64,000 nucleotides of DNA from Apostichopus japonicus (lineage: Eukaryota > Echinodermata > Holothuroidea > Aspidochirotida > Stichopodidae): positions 2,977,001 through 3,041,000 of the forward strand of contig NC_092582.1 of NCBI RefSeq assembly GCF_037975245.1, written 5' to 3'. Every line of letters begins with the position of its first letter. Position 1 is the first letter of the stretch. This document shows positions 34,247 to 47,612 of the stretch, in pieces. The position numbers and the translations under genes were made by a program. The notes under the pieces are model-generated. The model was not told the DNA's origin and made no database searches. It worked only from the letters and a program-made list of their open reading frames with translations.

Positions 34247-37222
34247 AAAAATAATAGGGAGAAATTACTTACCCTCTGATATGGGGAGACTAGAGTAGAG
34301 AGCAATTTGGATCATATCGTTACCACTGACAATACTCATAACAAGAGAGGATGGGAGGTGTGGGGGAAAGAGGATGGAAGGGAGAGGAGAATACTCTAAT
34401 TCTGGTGACTACAGTATTGATTGTGCAGGATTAGTCGGGTAAAATTAATGATTTTTAAAGACACTTTACCGACACTGGGGTACATAAATACATCCAACCA
34501 TTTTGGTTGCATGGATTCAATTTTGTCTACTATAATGATTTTTCAAAGCAATATGAGAAGCCATTTTGGTACCAATTTCTCATGTTTATTCGATCAATTT
34601 TATTTTTAAATGAACTCTTATACTTTTTCTCCCAATTAAAATGGATATATAAATGTACCCAGTTTAGGCTAAAAAAAAATTATCAAAAAAAAAAAGAAAA
34701 AAAGGAAAAATTGTACAAGGAATATGTGGTGTGCAGGAATATTCATAGACGAAACTAAGAAAGTACACGACATGACACAACAAAAGAATTACCACTTTAA
34801 TTTGACATGAACCCTGAAAACCATGTTCATAATTGATGACTTTCAAATTCGGGAGAATAAAATGCAAGGGGGATATACGGGTGTCAAATGTAATCGAATT
34901 AATTGTCGTTGGGAATGGGGAACTTGTTTTGGTAAAAAGGTTGGACAAAAACTTTCACTATAACTGAGGTCGCCACTTGTTTAATTAAAGTTAAAATACA
35001 TGACAAGCAGATTTAATTTCTGTTCTAAACAGATGATTTCAAGACTGTTCTGTACTTCTTTAGTGGAGTGAACTCGAGAATTTCCATCATTGGCATCAAT
35101 CCCGTACAATTCGGATTTAGTATGGAAGCTCTAGTATACCAAATGTGCACTCTGTCGCCAATTGACATGTTTGGATAAACATTTATGCTTTAATACACAT
35201 CTGATGCAGGGATGTCAAAGATAATTCACCTGCGGATAAGATATGTCACTCTCGTCAAAAACTGTCACACGATCACATGACTCATGGAGAATATCGCCAG
35301 CTCTCGGGTGGTAGGTAAAATCCTTCTCTCGACGCTACCTACTGTAGCAATGACAATATGACCAGTGCCAAAGTATGGTGTTCAGCCATTAATTGCAATA
35401 ATTCAGGTATAAACCCATCGATTCTCAAAAGACAAATGGGTAATTCATGTAATGGAATATTGTTATCATGTATAAACAAAGTTAATTTAAAAGAGAAAAG
35501 AGATGTAAGAGGGTAGGCCTGTACAGGCTGTAGACTCTGTAGGCGAGACCCACACACCATTAGCCTATGCCCTAGCTATCTAGGATGGCCAGGCTATAAA
35601 TCATGTCTTGAACGTTAATCATATTTGTTGACCTTAGCTATCATAGATTCTTGCTGAACCTAAGTAATATTGCAGCAAAAGTTTCAAAATCTAGCCTACC
35701 TATATCCAATGACATAAGACTAGAGAAACAGTGGCCTAAGGGGCCTAGCTAGTCCTAATCCTATTGCACAAGTTAGTCCTAGTCCAAGAATGGAATCCTC
35801 TTGAGTTAAACCTATATAGGATAGGCTAGGGGCATAAACATTGTAATTACGGGGTGCATGGAATTAGATGGATGAAGTAACAAGCCTAGCAATGTAGCAT
35901 ATTTGGGTCCAATACAGCATACTTTTAACAGCTAAGTTGCAGCATGTATAGGCTAGCTAGGAAAATGAACATTGTATTAAAATAAATAAATATTTAGCTT
36001 ACTGAAGTTGAAAACTACAATGTACACATCATGTATTGTTGCAGGATCTCCGCCTATCATGACACCAATGCTTTTAGTTTCAATTCCCCAAAAGTTTTTC
36101 TTTTGGGGTCTAGGCTTCTATATACAAATATTGCATCAAGTAAACAAAATGTCTCCTTTAGGTCTATAGGTGTGCACTGCGGGCCCAGTTTTCAAGACAT
36201 GCGGAACGCTCCGCATACTGTACACAAAACTCAGATTTTGGGGCATTGACTGTTCCAACTGACAAATTCACAAGTTTCAATATGATATGTGAGGATGTGT
36301 TTGTGAAATATTTTAACGCTTTTTCCACGTTAAAAACATTGCAACAAAGTTCATGTGCAGAATGACTGCTACTACCAAAGCAAGGAAGGTACTACTCAAT
36401 CTTTGCAGTGTCGAGAGGGAACAGGATCTTGTATGCTTTTTTGTCAAGTTCCGTTTACATCATGCAGTCATTTTTTTAACGAAGGACTGCTTGATACAGT
36501 CACTGATAAATTTTTTAGGATATCTCATGTGTGAATGATGGTCAAAGAGCTTATCATGCACACAGGCCTATTGAGGTATGTTTTCATAATTAGCTTGTAC
36601 TTTAAATCTGAATTGCTTCAGTTAAACTTATTGGATCCATTCTCAGTTAATTCATGTTATTGTATCACAAAGTTGTTGAAGCAGTGGGCTAAATGTATAC
36701 ATATGTTATATACAGGAATAGATTATTCAAGAAAATTGTAACCAGCAACCAATGTATGTAAAAATTCAGGGCCTATATGTACGTATACTGTTTTTAACAT
36801 GAAAGGGGAATTTATTGTACTGCTGGTGAAGATCTCTGCTGTTTCAGTTTTTATTTCTTATTGTTTATGAAATATTCAGTCAACTGAAAATATTGAATCA
36901 CCTTTTCCATTCTTAGTTTCATAATAAATTTACAAACAGCAGGTCAGTAATATCTGAATACCCAGCAATACTATTCGAGACATCTCAAGCATCTAATTAC
37001 TGAATTGTCTGATAACATTCTTACATAAATAAAAAAGAAGATATGTACTGTGTTTAATCTTATTTTTATATTTATTTCGGAAACTAAAATATGAAGAAGT
37101 TCATTCATTGTGGAGACAATTTTCTTACTTGCAGACTGAAGGCAAACGAATGACAGTAGTTAACAGGCTCGAATCTGTGCTATAATGGACAACAAACTAA
37201 TACTTTCTGCTGGATAATTTAG

Positions 37223-37257
37223 TCAGGGAGCTGCTACTAAGAGTAGCAGCTCCCTGA
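37223..37257. repeat. Perfect hairpin, 16-bp arms
   Basis: tcagggagctgctact and agtagcagctccctga flank the 3-base loop aag. A partial relative (…agcagctccctt) lies near 39702-39716. Confidence 0.8.
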
Positions 37258-37639
37258 TTTAGTGATTTGTGAAATAAGCTGTGATAAATAAATCTATTTA
37301 AAACCAGAATATATATATGGATTTTTGTCTATATTTTTGGTTATTTTAGTTTCACATATCCTATCAAAAGTGTGAAATCATGCAATTACTGTACTAAATC
37401 TTGAGCATTTGCTGCTCAAGCATGAGAAACCGCATCACTATTAAATTCATATCTTTATGACTGCCTCCGAACATAAAGAATGCAAACCTCCCATTATTTA
37501 TGAGCAAGAATAACCCGAGACTGTTCTCTCATAATGGCAATACCAGCGCCGTTGGAAAAAGGAGATACGGAGTGATTGGGTATCCATGATTTCATGACTC
37601 TACCTATCAACACACATATCGTTGCACTGTCTCTTCTAG

Positions 37640-37722
37640 TTAGTTTACCTACCAACTGAATGCGGGCGCTATTCCCCATGTATAACGTGACTCTCGTTTA
37701 AGCGTTACAGCCAAACACACAG
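37640..37722. repeat. Dispersed repeat, copy 1 (related to 55157-55240)
   Basis: Shares GTTTACC-ACCA, GGGCGCTATT-CCCATGT, CGTGAC-CT and TTTAA-GCGTTACA with the segment at 55157-55240 in the same order and orientation. Confidence 0.6.
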
Positions 37723-37766
37723 TCTATCAACAGAGTGACGTATCTTTCCGAAGGTGGAATATCTTT

Positions 37767-38079
37767 GAGGGATGTGCTCACGCTGGGCGGCTGAGCCCGG
37801 CAGTTCTGAATGCCGCCCAGCACAACCAGTATTTTAAACATTTCCGTCCGGTCCTTGTTTTGATGATTAATTTAACCAATTTTACCATTACCAGAATATG
37901 GGTGAATACTTGGCACAGCAGTTAGTACCAGAATAGGAAAAAGACTGCACCATTTGCCATCCAAGCATACTTCATTTGCAAGAAGGGCACCCCCACCCCT
38001 GAGACCCCCTCCCCAAGGACGTGGAAGACACTACCTCTCAAATCCGCCCAGCACTAAGATATTCCTGAGCACATCCCTG
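37767..38079. mobile_element. hAT-type MITE, copy B (GATGTGCTCA family)
   Basis: 313 bp. Left end gAGGGATGTGCTCA (first base changed relative to copy A's right TIR) and right end TGAGCACATCCCTG. It is collinear with copy A at 26438-26751, with small indels in the C-rich part. No clear target duplication remains. Confidence 0.75.
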
Positions 38080-38590
38080 CTGATGTACATAGAAGTTTGA
38101 AAAGATCTGTAACCATGACTACTGTGAAGTGACTGTTTCATTGGTTATGCTGTGAGACTGTAGTGTTATAACTGTATGACTTAATACAGTATGTTGCACA
38201 GAGAAATGCTTCTATATGGCTGATCAAGATATGAATGGTATTTGAGAAAGGGGAGTGGGGGGAGGGGGGATTTATGTGAGGAGTGGATTGGAAAGCAAAG
38301 GACGACAAAGGTACACTAGGAAATATCGAAAGCCAAAAAAAAAAATTTAAATTTAAAAAAAATATAAAAAAAGACTGAGAATTTAATTATATTAATAAGA
38401 TCACATTTAAATACTTTCCATAAATGGGAAAGTACGACTCTTGTCAGGATTGTGGTTACAGTACGAAAAAAAGAAAGAATGTGGACGCATACCGAGGTCA
38501 CAGCACAGAATGGTTACAGTATGGGAAAGAGAATGTCACAGTATACTGTGGTTACAGTAAAGAATGGTTACAGTTTATAATAATACTATT

Positions 38591-38641
38591 AATGTATACT
38601 GACCTCACACATCAAAGGAGACAGAACACGGGTCAACTTTG
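38591..38641 (-). pseudogene. Partial duplicate of the stomatin exon at 38760-38842
   Basis: A 51-bp segment matches 38748-38806 (the donor region and last part of the exon), with a loss of about 8 bp around the PPQE codons and several substitutions. It keeps ACATCAAAGGAGACAG and GTCAACTTTG. It lies about 160 bp downstream of the exon on the minus strand, inside the intron, and cannot encode the full exon. Confidence 0.75.
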
Positions 38642-38759
38642 AATAGTGTCAATGTATACTCTGGTGACAGTATGAACACTGAATACTGAGGAATACTTTG
38701 GTTACAGTATGAAAATGGTTATAGAATATAAAAAAAAAAGAATATTAATGAATACTGAC

Positions 38760-38842
38760 CTCTTGAGGGGGTACATCAAAGGAGACAGTACGCAAGTCAA
38801 CTTTGGTGTAACTCTCAATACAGGGCAACACAAAGAAGATAC
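38760..38842 (-). CDS. STOM: Stomatin coding exon (IFFVLPCIESYTKVDLRTVS)
   Basis: 83 bp: acceptor tttgtgttgcag, two bases completing a Gly codon, 27 codons IFFVLPCIESYTKVDLRTVS then FDVPPQE, donor GTCAGT. This is the start of the SPFH domain immediately after the membrane hairpin, with the family's LPC...R-V-FDVPPQE pattern. The frame is continuous with both neighbours. Confidence 0.95.
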
Positions 38843-41709
38843 CTGCAACACAAAGGCAAGAGATTCAAACATGAATCGCGAACGAGGGAGCGCTGTAATG
38901 CAAACACAATTCTTTTTTCCCCCCTTTTTTGTTGTTTTTTGTTGTAAACATTTTGTAATTTTATTTCAAGAAGTACTAGAGATCTTTTTAAAGGAAGAAA
39001 GATCCAAGACTTTTATAACACTGTTCCTACACAAATGATCATTTTATAAATATCAGATCTTCTCTATACAAAAAAATATACTTGGGACATTTCTGACGAA
39101 TACAAAAGACAATTTTGTTTTGAAAGATCAGAATTTGAAAGCAGTGTTCCCACTGGTTTTGGGGAAGCTAGAGAGAATGAGCAATAGATGTGTGCTGGGT
39201 GGGGGTGGGGATGTGGGTAGGAAATTGAATCACTTTGTCCTATATTGCTGCCACAGGTACCATACTTTGTTATATCATCTCTTAACAACTCTCGGATCAG
39301 CTTTGGATGTACAAATTCATGGCAAGCAAGAAACGATGCACAGATTTCAATCTTTTTATTTCGTTCTTTCACCCAAAGATGTAGAAAGAAGGACGAGACA
39401 CTGATTGGAGAAGAACGCCGAGGTGCGGTGCCGATACTGACTACTAACAGAGCTGTAACCATGGCAACCGATGACGGCACTCTTGACACAACAGCTAGTA
39501 TATATATATATATTGTATAAACCCATACCAACGAAATATTTGACGCAACTTTCATGAATCACCAATTCCCAGCGATGATATTAAAATATCAAATACAGAA
39601 GTGTATGACAAAAAGGAAAAAACCCTTAATGACTGTTTAAAGTCTGATTGTGTTCTTGTAAACAAGCATTGTAAACAAGCATTGTAAACAAGGAGCCACC
39701 TGTTAGCAGCTCCCTTGACTAACCATGCAACTTAGGAAATAATTTAATGTTTGCATAGCAGTTTTATAATGCTCTGAATAATGTCTCTTATAATATACTA
39801 TCAATCCTCCTCCGTACAAAAAACAGCAGCTATACATCTTTGAAATTGCATAGTAGTTTGACGGTTAGGCGATGCGATACTGGTTCAATTATTCCTTTCA
39901 AACACACATCCTGCAGTTTTATTTGATAATCATAAATGATTCAGATTGTACTGTCTGGCATTAATTATTAATATAGTCTGGAATAGTTTTGTTGTATCAT
40001 TTTCTCATGCTTCGCAAACAACAACACAATAGCCTATACCCAAACGGTGATGACTGCATGGTTGCCTGGGTAACGGTCATAGCTCCTTGTTTATCACAGA
40101 ATTTATTAAATGACATAAATGTATTAAATACGAAACAAATCAGGTTATTCTACTGGAAAATATCTTGTTCTGGTGTAAACCGGATTTCGGTGGAGGGTAG
40201 GATATACAATTTCATTGTAAATAGCACCAAAACTAAACAAAAGCCATACTCAAATTTCTCATATCTAAATGATATATCGTACAATATATTAAAACAATTA
40301 CCCACAAAATTTGAAATCTAGGTGAGAATAATGGCAAACAGATTTTGAAATTATTCTGAATGGCATCATGATTATTTTGCTAATATGGTCTAACAGGGAT
40401 TTTCTGGGGCCCAAAATGAGAGAACTCAGTAAATTTTACATTATCTGCAGGTGTTAGCAATGCTTCAAGCAAACTAGTATCATTTCATGCAGCTTTGTGA
40501 ATTGACGTTGCTAAATTATTTTGATGCAATATCAATGCCATAATAACTGCAGCTAACTAAACAAAGTCAATAACTAAGTGTAGGAGGCTTTCTTAGTTCA
40601 ATCAATTGTAACCTTTTTTAATACAAGATATTGGTAGGTTTGGTCAACTTATCTTTTCTAAAGACTCTCCTTCCCCTCTCTCACCCCCCCCCCCCACCAT
40701 CTTTCTCTCTCAAACTATTCATTTTGTTAATCTCTGGATTGTTATTGAAATGTCACATGTAAATGTCTCTTATACCTCACTGAGGTGATGTGGAGAAAAT
40801 AAACTGAAACTGTTAATCAGATATTGATGAATCAACCAAAAAAGCTGCAATTAAACTATTAGTATTAAGCATTTTGTAAAATTTCATCTCAAAAAGTTCC
40901 TTATTTTAAACAAGACATCGATCGGAATGTTTGGTCAAATTATCCAGATATTGATGAATCAATTAAAAAAAAAGCTGCTATTAATTATTTAAATTTCATT
41001 TCAAAAGTTCTGATAGATGAATTAGAGCCATAAACAAAAATTGACCAGTTAACCACCACGTGGCGGTGCAAGAATTAACCAATCACAGCGTGGCGGTGTA
41101 AGAATTAACCAACCATCGCATGGCTGTGGAAGTTACAACTGCAAAGGCCATATATCTTCAACAATAATCATTGATCTGACTTTATGGTGCAGGCTGCACC
41201 TTTCATAATAAACCAATGACACCACCCACTCCAGAGGTCGGTGTTGGACAGATCTATACTACCTGCTTACAATGAAGAACCCAGTCTGGCGAAATTTATA
41301 AAAACCTCTGGGATTGAATCGCTCCCCATTGGGACTGAAAAAGCAAATAGATAACATCATACACACCGAGACAACCGACGGAACGGTATCGATCATGGAG
41401 CGAATGACACCGATGTTAAAATACATTTATCTTTCCCATCTTCGTATTATTCCATTCAATATTTCCCCATCGATGAAGATATTTCTCTCGCTTCAGATTG
41501 GATGATTTGATTAAGAGAAATGTCAACTATCTTCTTTCGCGATTGACAAATTCCTCGTCTTCTGCTTCTTCTTCATCTTCTTGTTTTTTCTGGTTCAACC
41601 TGATCTAGGCTAACTGATTCAGTACTCCATCTGTCATTTGGTGACTGTATATATATGTTATCCATGTCATTATCTGTGAAGCTCTGATGTTTTTTGTATA
41701 CATCAATCT

Positions 41710-41800
41710 CATATATATATATATGTATATATACATATATATATATGTATATATATGATATATACATATATGTACATATATATATATATATATATATATT
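41710..41800. repeat. (TA)n-rich microsatellite
   Basis: Alternating TA with periodic G/C interruptions (tatatgtatatatacat). ORFs read through it as IYIYI and are artefacts. Confidence 0.9.
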
Positions 41801-42542
41801 GGCAATTTACAACATTTTGCCATTCATCAAGTTCAAATTGCACACCTGATAAATCCCTGGAAATTTCATTGTTAATTGCAAACTTTGACTGACATTAAAT
41901 GCACATTTTTAACTTGAACTTGATTTTCTGTAGAATACATTGTTGGAAATAACAGCATCATTTAAGTCGTATTATAGGGCTCCGTGAATGATGAAAATAT
42001 GAGCATATTTTTTAAGTTGATACACATCAAATACAAGTTAATTGAAGACTATTCTTGCTATATAAACTGTTTTCTCTGTAAATCCATATGACTGAAGAAT
42101 ACTTGCTAAATTATTCCATATTGTACTTTTATCAATGGTTTGATGATTTATAGCTGATATGTACCTGAAGTTACATGACATAACTGATATTATAGCCCAA
42201 AAGTTCATTAACACACCAGTGGGTAGAATCAAAGACTATAGTTGTCGTAAATTACTGTGCTTTAAAGCCATGGCCTACTGTAAGAGCACGGTTGCTTGCA
42301 GAATACTAAATATCAGTATGATTTAATAAAACAGACTTGATATAAATAACTGCATATCTTAAAATACATATCTACAGTAAATTCGCTATTGATAACATTA
42401 CCACAGCTAGACTTTAGATACACCACCAAGCTATGATTGAATTATGATAGAATGATTGTTCTTGCCATCACTGAATACCTCCTCAAAATGAAGTAAAATC
42501 AATTCTAAGGCATAGAAAAAACTTGAAGCAATTCACTCGTTG

Positions 42543-43033
42543 TTTTATCTTCAGCTATTTGCATACGATTGAGTCCCCAAAGTCCACAAGCCTGCGGTTC
42601 AGTGAATCAAATGTCAAGAAGTTTCCTCTGTATTGTATAAATTATTTGTGGACGTATGCAAATAAAAAAATCTCAAAATAGGTGTCATTTTGTAAAGTAG
42701 GCGATATGGAGGTGGTCTGTAACCCTTCTACGATCTGCTCAATCTCTGCTTGTGAGTTTATAAGGAGAAATAAACCTACAAATATTTTGTATAGACAAGG
42801 GAAATATGCATCAACCCTTCTTACACACTGCAGTTCAAATTGTTTTATTTACTTTTTCACTTGTTCTTTTATTTTATCTTCAGCTATTTGCATACCATTG
42901 AGTCCCCAAAGTCCACAAGCCTGCAGTACAGTGGATCAAACGTCAGGAAGTTTCCTATGTATTGTATAAATTATTTGTGGACGTATGTAAATAGAAATAT
43001 TTCATATATGTGTCATTTTGTGAAGTAGGGGAT
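42543..43033. repeat. Direct duplication, ~160-bp units offset by ~328 bp
   Basis: Units at 42543-42706 and 42872-43033 share TTTTATCTTCAGCTATTTGC, GAGTCCCCAAAGTCCACAAG, GTATTGTATAAATTATTTGT and GTGTCATTTTGT-AAGTAGG-GATAT with few differences. Confidence 0.85.
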
Positions 43034-43189
43034 ATAGTAGAAGAAGTAGGAGAAAAAACCCACAAATGTTTGTATAGACAAGGGGAAATATGCATCATTG
43101 TTTTATGTACGTTTTCTTTATTAAATTAACTGAAAGTAAATATTGATGGGATAATTAGTTCAACGATAAGAAGTTAAAAAAACCGCCTC

Positions 43190-43246
43190 TTCTTCGTTCT
43201 AGGAACGCTGGAGCAAGGGCGCTGAGGTTTTGAGGAGACAGGTAAG
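43190..43246 (+). repeat. Solo arm of the foldback unit seen at 62.6 kb
   Basis: gttctaggaacgctggagca, gcgctgaggttttgaggaga and caggtaagc align with the right arm of the inverted repeat at 62704-62757. No partner arm was seen here. Confidence 0.5.
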
Positions 43247-43248
43247 CA

Positions 43249-43345
43249 AATAAATAATAATAATAATAATAATTAATATTAATATAGCGCATAATCAGCA
43301 AAGCTGCTCAAAGTGCTTTACAAATGTAAAACCTAAAAACAAATA
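43249..43345 (-). mobile_element. Retroelement 3'-end fragment with (ATT)n tail
   Basis: Minus strand reads TGTAAAGCACTTTGAGCAGC then GCGCTATATTAATATT followed by (ATT)n at 43249-43274. The GCGCTATA-(ATT)n form is a common LINE/SINE terminus. No coding part. Confidence 0.5.
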
Positions 43346-43856
43346 GTAACAAAAACCTAAATATTAAATATATAGAACCAATAAGGCATACAATGTAAAA
43401 GCCTATTTTAAGCAACAATATAAAAAACACCCGTACTAAACGATAATAAAAGAACATATATATAAAAAATAAAACCTGAATGCAAATGAATGTCAATATC
43501 TGACCAATCAGAAAGCTGCGGTTTCTGTTGCCTTAGCTACCGTCTGGTATAATATATATTGCTTTTTAAGAAAATACCAGCTATCCAATGAAAATTACAA
43601 ACCTAACACAGAATTTAAATAGCTTTCAAGCTACCGTACATAATGAACTTATTATTCTCTGATAAATAACACTCTCTCTTTTAAAGGAGAGAATCAAATC
43701 CCAACCAATCATCATCATGATCGATCTATGTGATAGAGATACAGGAAATGAACAACTTCCCAACACAGTGACGGAAATCTGATTCCATTTTGGGAGATAT
43801 AAATTGTTTTAATAATGTTCCTTTCATACAAAACATGGAATGACTTGAACAAGTCT

Positions 43857-44147
43857 AATAAAATAATAATAATCAGGAAAATTACTTTTTACAACGCTGA
43901 AGCGACCACATATGTCTGAGAAGCCCCACAAGGGCTGTTGGATTAGAACTGTCACGTCGGTTGGCTTCAATTTCAAATTTGGAATCTTTTCGATTCAGAA
44001 AGTCATTTCAGATGGGAAAACCATAGTTTGCTTTCGGTTGAGAAATCCACCTTACTATGACCCGGCCGGGGATTGAACCCCTGAAACCTCCCGATTGCTA
44101 AGCCTCATTGCTTCAAATGCCTTTATCCACTCGGCCACAGCACTGTT
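43857..44147 (-). mobile_element. tRNA-derived SINE, family 3 (tRNA-Leu/Ser-like head)
   Basis: The minus strand starts GCTGTGGCCGAGTGGATAAA (a good A box) and has GGGGTTCAATCCCCGG (a good B box) about 45 bases on, then a 200-bp non-tRNA body and an (ATT)n tail (plus 43857-43875). The anticodon and variable arms do not fold cleanly, so this is a SINE head and not a functional tRNA gene. Confidence 0.75.
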
Positions 44148-47100
44148 TTTAATAACTTTACTGATTACTTTGTTCATTTTCATCATGGAACTTTCCCTTA
44201 GTTATCTAAAGTTACATAAATATTGAACATGGAAAGAATTGTAACTGACAATGATGCTAAACGTGCTACGCTTTGAAATTTCTTTTTTTTTGAACCAACA
44301 TCAGCAAATATCTTCTATCAAAGAATGCAATAAAACTAACAGAGAAAGATGAACATCGATTGATACTGTGTTGGCCTGATGATGCAACAGTTAGACTTGC
44401 CCAAGTCTTCAATCTTGTTCTAGTCTTTCAGTCTCGTTAATGAATCAAATCTTCCAAATGGAATCAAGTTTTCCAAGCTGTTGAGAGAACTCTTGTTGTA
44501 CATTCTACGTCATATCTTTATCACATAATTCAAACTAAAGATGTTGACTGTTGGGCTGGTTTTTCTTTAAAAACAATGACAAATTTAATTTTGCAAATAA
44601 ATGAAACAAAAATAAAAAATCCTGATTGTAAAATTGTTAATTTATACGCGCCAGGAATTAATGATTCATGAAAGAAGGTACTAAAAAGAAAGGAGTTACA
44701 TTATCTCATTTGGACAGTTTACAGTCATGAAGTCAGAATTTTTGACTGGTGCAGAATTTTAGTTGTATTTGAAAGTAAAATGGTCTTTAATTGATGCAAG
44801 ACTTTCTCATTGAATTCATTATAACCATTGTCACATTGCAAAGTCCATTTCACAGATCACAACTGAGAAAGATGAACAACTAATTACTACTACCACAAAT
44901 ATTAATTCCAACCTTATTAAACAAACACCAGAAATTCAACTTTTATATTTTTGGAAACTTTTTCTTTTTTCCAAGGGAGATAAAGTAACTCCTTTCAAGG
45001 CTAAATATTTCTGACATTTTTAAATTTTTTTGTATTAAACAATTTATTTTAATTTTAAGTCCATTCTCAGATGGGTCAATGCCATTACATAATCACAGCT
45101 CATTTTTATTGTAACTCTCCAACAGTGTCATCCTTAGTTCTACATAGATGGGTGCATTCATAACCAATGCTGCGTGCATCGTGAAAATTTTCTCGCAGAA
45201 ATCTGTACATCCTTGCAAGCTTGCCAATACAATGGTATAAAAATATTATGAGTTGTAAAGAGATAGATACAGTATCATATCGCATTCTCACTCTGTAAAG
45301 TCAATCCAATCTTTTAAATCTGTAAAATAGTGAGTGGGTCTAGCTGATTTTCTCTATTACTAAAGAAAGGTAAAATTGTGGATTATTACAAAGTTTCTTG
45401 TACAGTGGTACAAATATACCACAAAGGGCATACTTTTGGTCTATTTAACCCTGAAGGATGGGATGGAAGGGGTAGGGAGGGGGATTACATTTTTCAATTT
45501 GTTTATCACGCCTTCAGTTTATAGTAAATCAGACCCTCCAGCTATTCATGGTACGTATTTGTCTTTTATTTTCATGCTTCAAAATAATTATCAGAGAGGT
45601 ACATCATTTTGTTTTCTACTATTATAAATCTGGTCACACTTTACCAAGATTTTATTATGCATAAACCCGATGTAAAATAAATTATCCTATCTGGCATTTT
45701 GATTTGTGTTAATAGTCATTGGGAATATGACAGATTGGTATAGATGAGAAAAACTTCTCAAAAAAAAAACCCCTACAAAAATTTCAATTTCACTAAAAAC
45801 ATAATGAAACACGGGGATATAACTATGCACAACACATACGACGATACAAGAAGGACATAGAGCCAACATACTATACAGACACATACAAGGAGGGGCCTTT
45901 AATAATATAAATGGCAATATACATGAATGCCGATATCAATGCAACTCTGTGTGAGAAATAAAGAATGAGAAATAACATTGGTTATTGATTTTACATATAA
46001 CTCTCAATTTATATTACCTTTAAAATTTCAGTGAAAAACATTTTTACCTAACTACAGTTTTGAACGAGTGTATATCTATCAATCTATAAACATATTTCAA
46101 GTATGCAATGGGGGGGGGGGTTCCTTCAAATGATTCCTTAAAAAAAAGGCCCTACAGGCTCTGAGATGGCATTTCAATTTGGCCTAAATTGTTCAATGTT
46201 ATACGTCACATTTTATACTTGAAAATGAAACCATCGAGACGAGAAAGGTTAACCTAGAACTTTAAAAAAAAAAAATTGGCTATAATGGGACTTGATTCAT
46301 TTTTTTATTTATAAAAATGTACTTTCTTTATGTACAAATGTTTCTACTTGACAACAAAATGGGAGAAGAGAGTGTGGAGGGGGGTGTGTCCCTATATTAC
46401 TTCTTGTTCTTCCAAGGATTGAAAAAAATCTGGATCATAGTAAGTAATAAGGTCCTGAAAATTTGTGCTTGCGTAATTGGAAATATTTATGACGGTTTCT
46501 TGGTTTATGAATACTCGACAGGTCACACATTATTTTACACTTTTATAGTAAACATGTGAAATCGACCTGCCCAGGGAAAATAAATTAATCTGTATTCAAG
46601 ATTCATAAGTTTCAGTTATTTCCTTGCAGTGCATTTACCTCTCTCTTCTAATGCAGTTCAACAAATTACTACACAATTACAGAACTTGTTTCCACCATCG
46701 GTCTGTTTATAGCCTTTTTTTTTATACTACATTATCCATATGCCAAACACATCCCTCCCCAATTATGTATTAACTTTTGCTGATGAGATCTATCAACAAA
46801 ATATATTTTGACCAGCATTCTTGATGAATCCTTAAATATGCCTGCTTAGTTTTCATTTTCTAGTTTGCTTCAATACATGTACCAGGGTTTACAGCTCTAT
46901 TTGTTGGGTTCATTGTAGCTGGTGAATCCAATTAAAATAAACCGTCCAGAGTTCCCGAGATACCGACCACTCACCCTACAAGATGACACATATCATAACT
47001 GACCATGCAAACCACTCTGAATAAAATGGCAATTAACTCTTCTGGCTTCTGGGAGTTTAATATCCTGGCTAATATCCTACTACAAACAAGAATTTGGCAA

Positions 47101-47612
47101 GAGAAATAAGATACGGTTTGATAAATCTCTCTCTCTCTATTTCTCAAAGTCTCTGAGAATATCATAACAGGCCTTATATTATGTCAAAGGTAGGGCACTG
47201 AAGTTAATCAGCTAAAAGGTGGATATCAAAAGTTGGATGTAATTGCAAGGTAGGGGATATATCAAATTGGGTTGCACCCATGATTATCATTCACTTAGGT
47301 TTGAGCTTTTTCACGTAGGACAATTATCATATATGTCATTGCTTGTTATAATGTAATTGCTTGGTATAAGGTATGTACTGAAGGATTCTCAAATGTGTCC
47401 TAGAAGCAGACAGTAGGTTTATATTATAATCAAAAACTTCATCAATTTGTTTGCTACTGACACACACGCCTCATTTTGGTAAAACTTTAATGAAAAATAG
47501 CCACATTTCTTTTTTTGTTAGGTAAGACAGGTGTTTCAATACAAAAGTTATGAGTACATACTAAAGAAAAAGGCCATTACAATTATTAATATATCTATTA
47601 ATCTTCCATTAC

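Larger units (their letters stand above)
33261..38759 (-). other. Stomatin intron, 5.5 kb
   Basis: Donor GTCAGT, acceptor aatgacag. Contains a (TC)n patch (33934-33952), a 26-bp A run (34214-34239), a perfect hairpin (37223-37257), a dispersed repeat (about 37640-37722), MITE copy B (37767-38079) and a GGTTACAGTA-rich zone (38440-38720) with a partial exon duplicate. CTAG/taGGCCTA-rich sequence lies at 35500-35960. The ORF at 34664-34948 and others are not supported. Confidence 0.6.
38843..47612 (-). other. Stomatin intron, 8.8 kb
   Basis: Donor GTAATGG at 47606-47612, acceptor tgttgcag. Contains TA microsatellites (39499-39514, 41710-41800), a 328-bp-offset duplication (42543-43033), a LINE tail fragment, a SINE (43857-44147), a solo foldback arm (43190-43246) and C/G runs at 40685-40697 and 46109-46119. 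The minus ORF at 45106-45291, whose stop overlaps an AATAAA, is not recognised. Confidence 0.55.

Noticed and set aside
39064-39555. A 163-codon minus ORF inside the stomatin intron
   Set aside because: Low-complexity stretches (PHPHPHPAH, IYIYI), no domain, overlaps ORFs in other frames.
41573-41823. Minus ORFs rich in Ile/Tyr
   Set aside because: Translation of a TA-rich microsatellite.
44060-44147. A tRNA-Leu/Ser gene on the minus strand
   Set aside because: The A and B boxes are good, but the anticodon arm does not fold properly and a SINE body with an (ATT)n tail follows, so it is a SINE head.
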